Assembly (NCBI GenBank): GCA_030765065.1
Contig: CM060976.1
Location: 62,108,539 to 62,172,538, forward strand
DNA from: Deroplatys truncata
Taxonomy: Eukaryota; Arthropoda; Insecta; Mantodea; Mantidae
DNA length: 64,000 bases
Direction: 5' to 3'
Shown here: one piece after another, positions 58,483 through 64,000 of the stretch
How the letters are laid out: each line of letters begins with the position of its first letter
How positions within the stretch are numbered: the first letter of the stretch is position 1
Notes under the pieces: model-generated
Database searches by the model: none
What the model was told of the DNA's origin: nothing
What the model saw: the letters and a program-made list of their open reading frames with translations, nothing else
Translations under genes and position numbers: made by a program

Positions 58483-59168
58483 GAAACTAAATGTGTTTGT
58501 TCAGATTCACCTAGAACTAAATGAACCATTATAGCAGTGTTTTAAGAGGCTATGCGCAGGCGCTGCAGTTCGTTTCCGGTTTCTGGATGAACCGCCAGTG
58601 TAGTTTTGCAACATGTTGAGAAAATGAGTGTCATGGCTGAGAATTCTCTGCCACTGTGGAAAACATAAATGCAGGAAATGGAAAGAAGACAATTGTGTTA
58701 AATGCTTTTAACAAATTCTGCGAAAAGTACCCACCTTTAATCGACAATGAATATGGTTGGCCATTGTTTAGCAATAATTGAACTTCTTTGTTAGTGATGC
58801 AGAATTGTTGCTTGGATAGCTTGGGCCGCGTTTGTTTTCTGTTTTGTTTTAACCTATAGTGCTAATCATTTTTTAACTTGTTGACTTATAAAAGGTTAAA
58901 GCAAAAATGGTATATCGATATTAGTCATTAAATGAATGATTTATAAAGCCTGAAGTTAAGAACAGTTTAATCCAGTACCTTTAATCACAGATGCTGAACT
59001 GTTCAGGTACAACTTTTATTTGTTTACCCTTATTATTGTGTGTTAGAAGTTTAGGATGTAAGGCAAATTATAGGAATGAGACATACAATGTTTAAAAGCT
59101 AATGATCCCCAAGATGCGCAATATACTGTATTCGTATTCTGTCTGAAGTAATTTCCTCTCATGGGTAC
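58483..59168. other. Unclassified insert within the LINE
   Basis: It contains a locally GC-rich patch (58545-58620) with an NRF1-like ATGCGCAGGCGC and a short coding-looking run (TIVLNAFNKFCEKYPP at ~58690). No family was recognised. Confidence 0.35.
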
Positions 59169-59597
59169 TTAGTTCCCGTCATCCTCCATGTGTTGCTGCC
59201 ATGTGCTTGGCAGAGTGATAATTTGAGTTTTGTTTACTTCTCCTTTCAGCTTATAGTGAAAAAGGTATAGTATTCCCAAATCCTTCTTGTATTCTTCTAC
59301 AAATCCTTTTATTGTTCCTCTTAGTTGGTCTATTTTCTCCGTCAGTTTGGATTCCGGTCTTTTCTCCATTTTTCTGATCTCTATCAGTTCCTTGTTCATT
59401 TATTTTGCAAGCCCATTACATTCTGAAGATCTAGGCCCTGAGTTCGTTTCTTTTCCACCAATCATTAATAGTATGGTCATTACTATTAATAGCAATACCT
59501 CTGATGTATCTCCTTCCATTTTCTTCTTCTGGTGGTTTAAACTTCTAGCGTTAAATGCTCCAATTCTCACTCTGTAAATTTCTGTTGATATCCCCAT
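59169..59597 (-). pseudogene. LINE ORF start with 2A-like motif
   Basis: From 59597: MGISTEIYRVRIGAFNARSL, then EVLLLIVMTILLMIGGKETN leading into SGPRSSE, a stop at 59402, and a charged helical stretch (ELIEIRKMEKRPESKLTEKI). A hydrophobic run ending in a (N)PGP-type signature is the pattern of 2A-like translational-recoding motifs found at the N-termini of some LINEs. Here the critical NPGP is NSGP, so it would not work. Confidence 0.55.
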
Positions 59598-59608
59598 GCT
59601 TCCTTCGT

Positions 59609-60162
59609 GTCACGTATACGGAGCTATTCCCTGACACATGTTCACTATGCTTGCTCAAATGCAACTCTATGTTTATAAATGTCTCCACCATGTCAGGAAA
59701 AATTTCCTCTGCAACATTAACGAGTCACTTTTTAATAAACTCTCCTTTTGTGAAGGGCTTATTTGCTTCAGCTATTAATTTAGCCATTTTGTAACTCGCA
59801 CTTAGCGATTGTTCTGCTTTTGTTGTTTATTTAAGTTCCTTGGAACCTGAATATTTCTCCTTGTACTTCAGTTGGTTGATTAAGAATTCCATTTGTAGTT
59901 CATTGAATTTACATTTATGTGCAGCATTACAGAGTACTCAGTCATTATGCTGCTGAAAATAGCAGTTATTAAAATGCCTCCTAATATTATACTGTGAAAG
60001 CACTGTTAGCTGCTTATGGCAAATTAAACAATAAGCTTTATCACTGTGTAATATAAAGAAGTACTGTTTGTCCCATGAAGGATGAAATGCATACTGCAAC
60101 ATGCTGCCAGTGCTTCTCTGACCAACCCAAAAGTTTGTTTGCCTGTACAGGCAACTGCCCAA
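59609..60162 (-). pseudogene. hAT transposase, N-terminal piece (1 of 3)
   Basis: From 60162 down: FHPSWDKQYFFILHSDKAYC, LICHKQLTVLSQYNIRRHFN: a BED-type zinc finger (C-x2-C ... H-x4/5-H/C) of the ZBED/GTF2IRD2 transposase group. After stops come LNQLKYKEKYSG-like sequence and SLSASYKMAKLIAEANKPFT, KGEFIKK, LVNVAEEIFPDMVETFINIE: the usual region after the finger. It is interrupted by the minus-strand LINE at 59605. Pieces 2 and 3 continue at 55060 and 49985. Confidence 0.75.
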
Positions 60163-60323
60163 CTACAGGCGTGAACTGCTTATTGCTTGGAGTGACGTGG
60201 TGTGCTGTGACTGTGTCAAAACCAGTTGGAATGAGGGATAAAGGGGAATGTCACTCGGTGATACATGGCATACCTGCAGTAAAGGTTGTAAAAATCTGCT
60301 TAATCATCCACACTAAAAAAGAT

Positions 60324-60995
60324 CTGATGTGTTGCATTCACATGACGTTCCTCTACCTTCATCAAACTACTCTTACAAAAGCTTATTCTTCTATCTGCTT
60401 GTTCTTAATCAAGATAAACTTTCATTACAAGTTTACTGTAGGTATAAGATGAACACAGTAGGTTATAGAGTGATAGATTTTTAGAGAGCACTTTGTGATG
60501 GCTCTGAAATTCCATGCTCCATTCGCGACCAAGAAAAAAGGAACAGCAACTTAACACTTGAAAAAAGTCAAGTATTTGAAAATTCAAACCAATAACAAAG
60601 AATATCTAATAAATGCTTAATACCACAAAACATTTTATTTAACAAATTGTGGGTTTTAACAAGATCTTTATTTTTTGTGCAGTAAGATTTTATCTGTCTC
60701 TTATGGTTTACCAATTATATAAAAATCATTCAGAATGAAGTGGACTTGAGAGGCTATTTGCAGAAAAGATATATGTTTTATTTGCCATGCACATATCTTT
60801 AACATATGGCACTTTAATCAAAATTACTATACTCATTTTTGAGAAAATAAAAAATAATGAACATTTTTCCATGTAAAGGGTAGTTAGGAGGGAGGGGATT
60901 TTCTTGATCTTTGTATAGCATCCTTGAAGGATTCTAACCTAAATACCTGGTTTGTTATTTAACCAACTTTTCATTTTTGAGCTATGGTGTTCATA
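60324..60995 (+). repeat. R850 repeat, 3'-truncated copy
   Basis: It starts CTGATGTGTTGCATTCACAT and runs through GTTATAGAGTGATAGATTTT and GGGTAGTTAGGAGGGAGGGG to GAGCTATGGTGTTCATAGAC, where it passes into an (ACAG)n repeat. The last ~150 bp of the family are missing. Confidence 0.7.
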
Positions 60996-61030
60996 GACAG
61001 ACAGACAGCCAGCCAGCCAGCCAGCTAGCT
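60995..61030. repeat. (ACAG)n(CCAG)n microsatellite
   Basis: About three ACAG and four CCAG units at the truncated end of R850. Confidence 0.85.
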
Positions 61031-61602
61031 GTGGATGGAAACAAAATGTTCTGTTAATAAGGTATTAAGTGACTTATTATGTATATAATCAGATTCAATT
61101 TCTATTCATTGATAATAATTACATTGCTGTACACATCTTCCAAGTATAAGGAGCATTTTTAAGAATTAACTGCTTGTTGAAATTGTCAGCAACTACTAAT
61201 GGGAGTTGAAAAATGTTGCCCAACTTTGCTGTTCTTTTCAATGGAATATGACTTTTCGAGCCAATGACTGCCAATTTCTGATTAAAACAGCAATTCCATG
61301 TATGCAGTTAGAAAATTAAATCAATTTACGTGCACATAAATACTAAAATTGTGTCAAGGTGGAGTAAGAAATAGAAAAATAAAAAGTTTGCAGTCTAATG
61401 AGCACAAAAATTAATAAACAAGTATATTAGCCAGTCTGGTCAGCCTAGAGTTACAATACTTACCACCATGCATTACAAGGGAAAACTTTCTACATGAGAA
61501 AGAAGCAATAAGTTGTTGCTTCTCTACTTAGCAGCAAACTAAAAGTTATTACAAAAATTTGCAGTCAATATTAAAAGTAAGAGCTGAAGCTTTCCTGATG
61601 GC
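61031..61602. other. SMAP intron; no gene seen
   Basis: AT-rich, no features. Confidence 0.5.
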
Positions 61603-61772
61603 TTAACAACTCTAAATTTTCTAGGGCTTCTAGCCAGGTAAGTAGAAGGTTTGAAATTGATGTTTTGAAGGAGTTCATCACCTTCATGTTCAGGATAAAC
61701 TGATGGAAATGGATCTCACTTACTATTGGATCTACTTACCTGGCTAGAAGCTCGAGAAAATTCAGAGTTAAT
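61603..61772. mobile_element. Foldback (MITE-like) with splice-donor-bearing arms
   Basis: The ~42-bp arms at 61603-61646 and 61731-61772 are inverted copies: CTTCTAGCCAGGTAAGTAGA in each orientation, preceded by AACTCT(A/G)AATTTTCT. The direct repeat AATATTAAAAGT lies on both sides (61568, 61770). Each arm carries CAGGTAAGT, the consensus 5' splice site, so the element offers a donor on both strands. Confidence 0.75.
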
Positions 61773-61930
61773 ATTAAAAGTGTTAGTGTCTGAGACTGCA
61801 TACTGAATATTTTGCAGGGATTGTCCTTGACTCTTAATACATTTTCTTAACTACCGTTACACTCATTCATTACTTTTATTGAAAGATTAATTTTAAATGC
61901 ATCTTATGGCAAGACCAACTTTTCACTCAC

Positions 61931-62059
61931 TTGAGACATCACAGGGAAACCTGGTGCAGCTGTTGCTGTGGTTCCTACAGCTGCTGTACCCATGCTAAAA
62001 AAAGGATTTGATGCCAAACCTGGTTGCTGAGGCAGTCCAGCAGTTGCATATATTCCATT
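61931..62059 (-). CDS. SMAP: SMAP internal coding exon (129 nt)
   Basis: 43 codons, phase 0 at both ends. The acceptor is TTTTGATTTCAG before AATGGA; the donor is TCTCAA before GTGAGT. It encodes NGIYATAGLPQQPGLAS, NPFFSMGTAAVG and TAAPGFPVMSQ. The composition (Gly, Ala, Pro, Gln, Met) is that of the SMAP C-terminal half. NPF is the core of EH-domain ligands, usual in endocytic adaptors. The next exon is at 48335. Exons carrying the ArfGAP domain lie to the right of the window. The gene symbol rests on the three-exon C-terminus as a whole. Confidence 0.8.
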
Positions 62060-62745
62060 CTGAAATCAAAACATACACAAACGTTTAGCTAAAAAGCTGA
62101 GAGGAAAACTCATTGCTAGCACATGAATTTATATGCAAAATGTATGTTTTATATTTATATATTTAAAGGTATGCAGAATGATACACTTTGTAAGTCATCT
62201 TTCCCAGACAATGTAAGCAGTGTTTGATAATGCTTATTCCAAAGGAAAATGCAAATTTTAAATGTTTAATGCAAAATGTATAATTTACTCTTGAATGTGG
62301 TATTAAATTATAATTTTCCCCCTTTAGCTAATCAATAATTAGTACTAGTACTAAATAAAGTCTGCAATTGATAATATAAAAATGAAGGTGGACAGATGGA
62401 TGAATGTTCCAGCATAACTCTGGAATGCAGGAGCTATTTCAACCAAACTTTGTACACATATAACTTACACTCTATCTAAGCAGATTGTGGGGGTGGGAAG
62501 GTTTAACATGTAAAGTAGTAAAAAAAGGCCAATATTAGCATCAAATCCATAGTTTTTAGGGTCGTTGAGATGAATAGTAACACTCCCAATTCCATTTAAG
62601 TTCAAATTCAGCCCCCATTTTATTTTACTGTACTTTTCTATTTGTTAATAAAAATGTAACTTTCATTTTAATTATTTTCACTGAATGCTTAGGTCAACAT
62701 TACAGAGCAGGTTTTATTAAGGAGTGCAGATCAAAAGTACTAGGT

Positions 62746-63076
62746 TAGATCAAGAAATAAGTCAAAGAAAACTGAACATTTTGGCAAGAGTGGAAACCTA
62801 CATGCACCAAACACTGCTGTCGTGGCATGGATATCACAAAAAGTAAAATTAAAATAAATTAATTGAATTATATATATAGAGTAGCGGCTCGTGAGTATAC
62901 ATTTTGGGTGTTAGGTAAAGTACTAGGTAAAGTAAGGGAAAAATTAATCAGATCGATCAAAAAATAAGTCAAAGAAAACCGAACATTTTGGTAAGAGTGA
63001 AAACCTAAATGGACCAAAAACTGTTGACATAATATAGACATCAGAAAAAGTAAAATTAAAATAAATGAATTGAATC
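62746..63076. repeat. ~207-bp tandem duplication
   Basis: Copy 1 (62746-62868) and copy 2 (62953-63076) share AAATAAGTCAAAGAAAAC, GAACATTTTGG, AAGAGTG and AAAAAGTAAAATTAAAATAA at ~85 percent. The spacer keeps AGTACTAGGT. The Tc1 element begins three bases after copy 2. Confidence 0.7.
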
Positions 63077-63079
63077 ATA

Positions 63080-64000
63080 CACTATGTGATCAAAAGTATC
63101 CGGACAACCCCACAAACATACGTTTTTCATCTTAGGTACAGTGTGCTGCCACCTACTGCCTGGTACTCATTATCCGTGACCTCAGTAGTCATTAGACATC
63201 GTGAAACAGCAGAATGGGATGCTCTGTGGAACTCACGGACTTCGAACATGGTCAGGTGATTGGGTGTCACTTGTGTGAGAAGTCTGTACGCAAGATTTCC
63301 ACACTCCTAAACATCCCTAGGTCCACTGTTTCTGATGTGATAGTGAAGTGGGAACGTGAAGGAACATGTACAGCACAAAAGCGTACAGGCTGACCCCGTC
63401 TGTTGACTGAGAGACCGCCGATGTTTGAAGAGGCAGACACCCATCCAGACCATCACACAGGAATTCCAAACTTCATCAGGATCCACTCCAAGTACTATGA
63501 CAGTTAGGCGTGAGGTGAGAAACCTTGGATTCCATGTCGAGCGGCTGCTCATAAGCCACGCATCACACAGGAAAATGCCAAACGATGCCTCGCTTGGTGT
63601 AAGGAGCGTCAACATTACACGATTGAACAGTGGCAAAACATTGTGTGGAGTGACGAATCACGGTACACAATGTGGCGATCCGATGGCAGGGTGTGGGTAT
63701 GGCGAATACCCGGTGAACGTCATCTGCCAGCGTGTGTAGTGCCAACAGTGAAATTCGGAGGTGGTGGTGTGGTCATGTTTTTCCTGGAGGGGGCTTGCAC
63801 TCCTTGTTGTTTTGTGTGGTACAATCACACCACAGACCTACATTGATATTTTAAGCACCTTCTTGCTTCCCACTGTTGAAGAGCAATTTGGGGATGGGTT
63901 CATACTGCACAGGCTGTGGCGCAGTGGTTACACGACAATAACATCCCTGTAATGGACTGGCCTGCACAGAGTCCTGACTTGAAACCTATAGAACACCTTT
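63080..64000 (+). mobile_element. Tc1-like transposon, cut by the window end
   Basis: The left end CACTATGTGATCAAAAGTAT follows a TA and is a Tc1-type terminal repeat. A transposase gene starts ~130 bp in. The right end lies outside. Confidence 0.85.
63214..64000 (+). pseudogene. Tc1-type transposase pseudogene (partial)
   Basis: From ATG 63214: MGCSVELTDFEHGQVIGCHL, SVRKISTLLNIPRSTVSDVI (helix-turn-helix), VKWEREG, KRTG, then a stop (CGA-type codon to TGA at 63391). Frameshifts lead to PRITQENAKRCLAWCKERQ, NIVWSDESRYTMWRSDGRVW (first Asp), PGERHLPACVVPTVKFGGGG and [17 protein letters not shown] (third catalytic acid, E). The block with the second Asp (usually QDNAxxH) is missing: QFGDG jumps to [11 protein letters not shown], a small deletion. 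At least four breaks make it inactive. Confidence 0.85.

Larger units (their letters stand above)
55065..59605 (-). mobile_element. Minus-strand LINE with nested insertions
   Basis: Running from ~59605 down to ~55065, it has an ORF start with a 2A-like motif, a linker, reverse transcriptase pieces, and a C-terminal region. It carries a mariner-like element (56689-57394) and a foldback (57436-57631) inside the reverse transcriptase, and a ~1-kb rearranged stretch at 58190-59215. The endonuclease is missing. It splits the hAT gene between pieces 1 and 2. The clade is uncertain. End points are approximate. Confidence 0.75.

Noticed and set aside
4695-61000. R850 copies as a CRISPR-like or satellite array
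   Set aside because: Copies are dispersed, ~850 bp long and not tandem; they behave like interspersed repeats.
1-64000. A multi-gene system (operon, defence island or biosynthetic cluster)
   Set aside because: The window shows one host gene tail and unrelated transposons; nothing suggests a functional gene cluster.

Overview
The window is nuclear DNA from an animal with a large, AT-rich, transposon-loaded genome. An arthropod, probably an insect, fits best: it has mariner and Tc1 elements with frozen reading frames, CR1/L2-like LINEs, a Penelope-like element, tRNA-derived SINEs, and host exons with GT-AG introns of 13-15 kb. The species cannot be fixed from this sequence. There are no operons, ribosome-binding sites or CRISPR arrays.

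Host gene. Only one host gene is convincing. It lies on the minus strand and I identify it as the C-terminal part of SMAP, a stromal membrane-associated ArfGAP that binds clathrin. Three coding exons are visible: 62059-61931, 48335-48252 and 33233-32994, the last with its stop codon. All junctions are phase 0 with clean GT/AG borders. The ArfGAP domain must lie beyond the right edge. Almost everything from 33 to 62 kb is therefore SMAP intron.

Region 1-33 kb (downstream of SMAP) has no host exon I can defend. It holds tRNA-derived SINEs, several copies of a non-coding family of about 850 bp (called R850 here), a decayed transposase-like gene, mariner-like foldback elements with long inverted repeats, a Penelope-like remnant split by a GC-rich insert with a perfect 15-bp target duplication, a Harbinger-like remnant and a LINE fragment.

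Region 33-48 kb (one SMAP intron) holds a second copy of the same transposase-like gene, two mariner pseudogenes lying tail to tail, and a young LTR retroelement. That element has near-identical LTRs, one gag-like coiled-coil frame, no pol, and a row of four lysine-tRNA-primer-like sequences in its leader.

Region 48-62 kb (next intron) is a nested pile. A minus-strand hAT transposase gene is cut into three colinear pieces by a plus-strand CR1-like LINE with an SGNH-esterase domain and by a minus-strand LINE. The second LINE is itself interrupted by a mariner-like element (at a TA, with the LINE frame rejoining cleanly) and by a foldback element. From 62 to 64 kb there is a 207-bp tandem duplication and a Tc1 element that runs off the window.

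The parts do not form a pathway. They record successive insertions into a host gene. The most unusual items are the primer-site array of the gag-only LTR element, the three-way split hAT, the R850 family, and a foldback in a SMAP intron that offers a consensus splice donor just behind a real exon.
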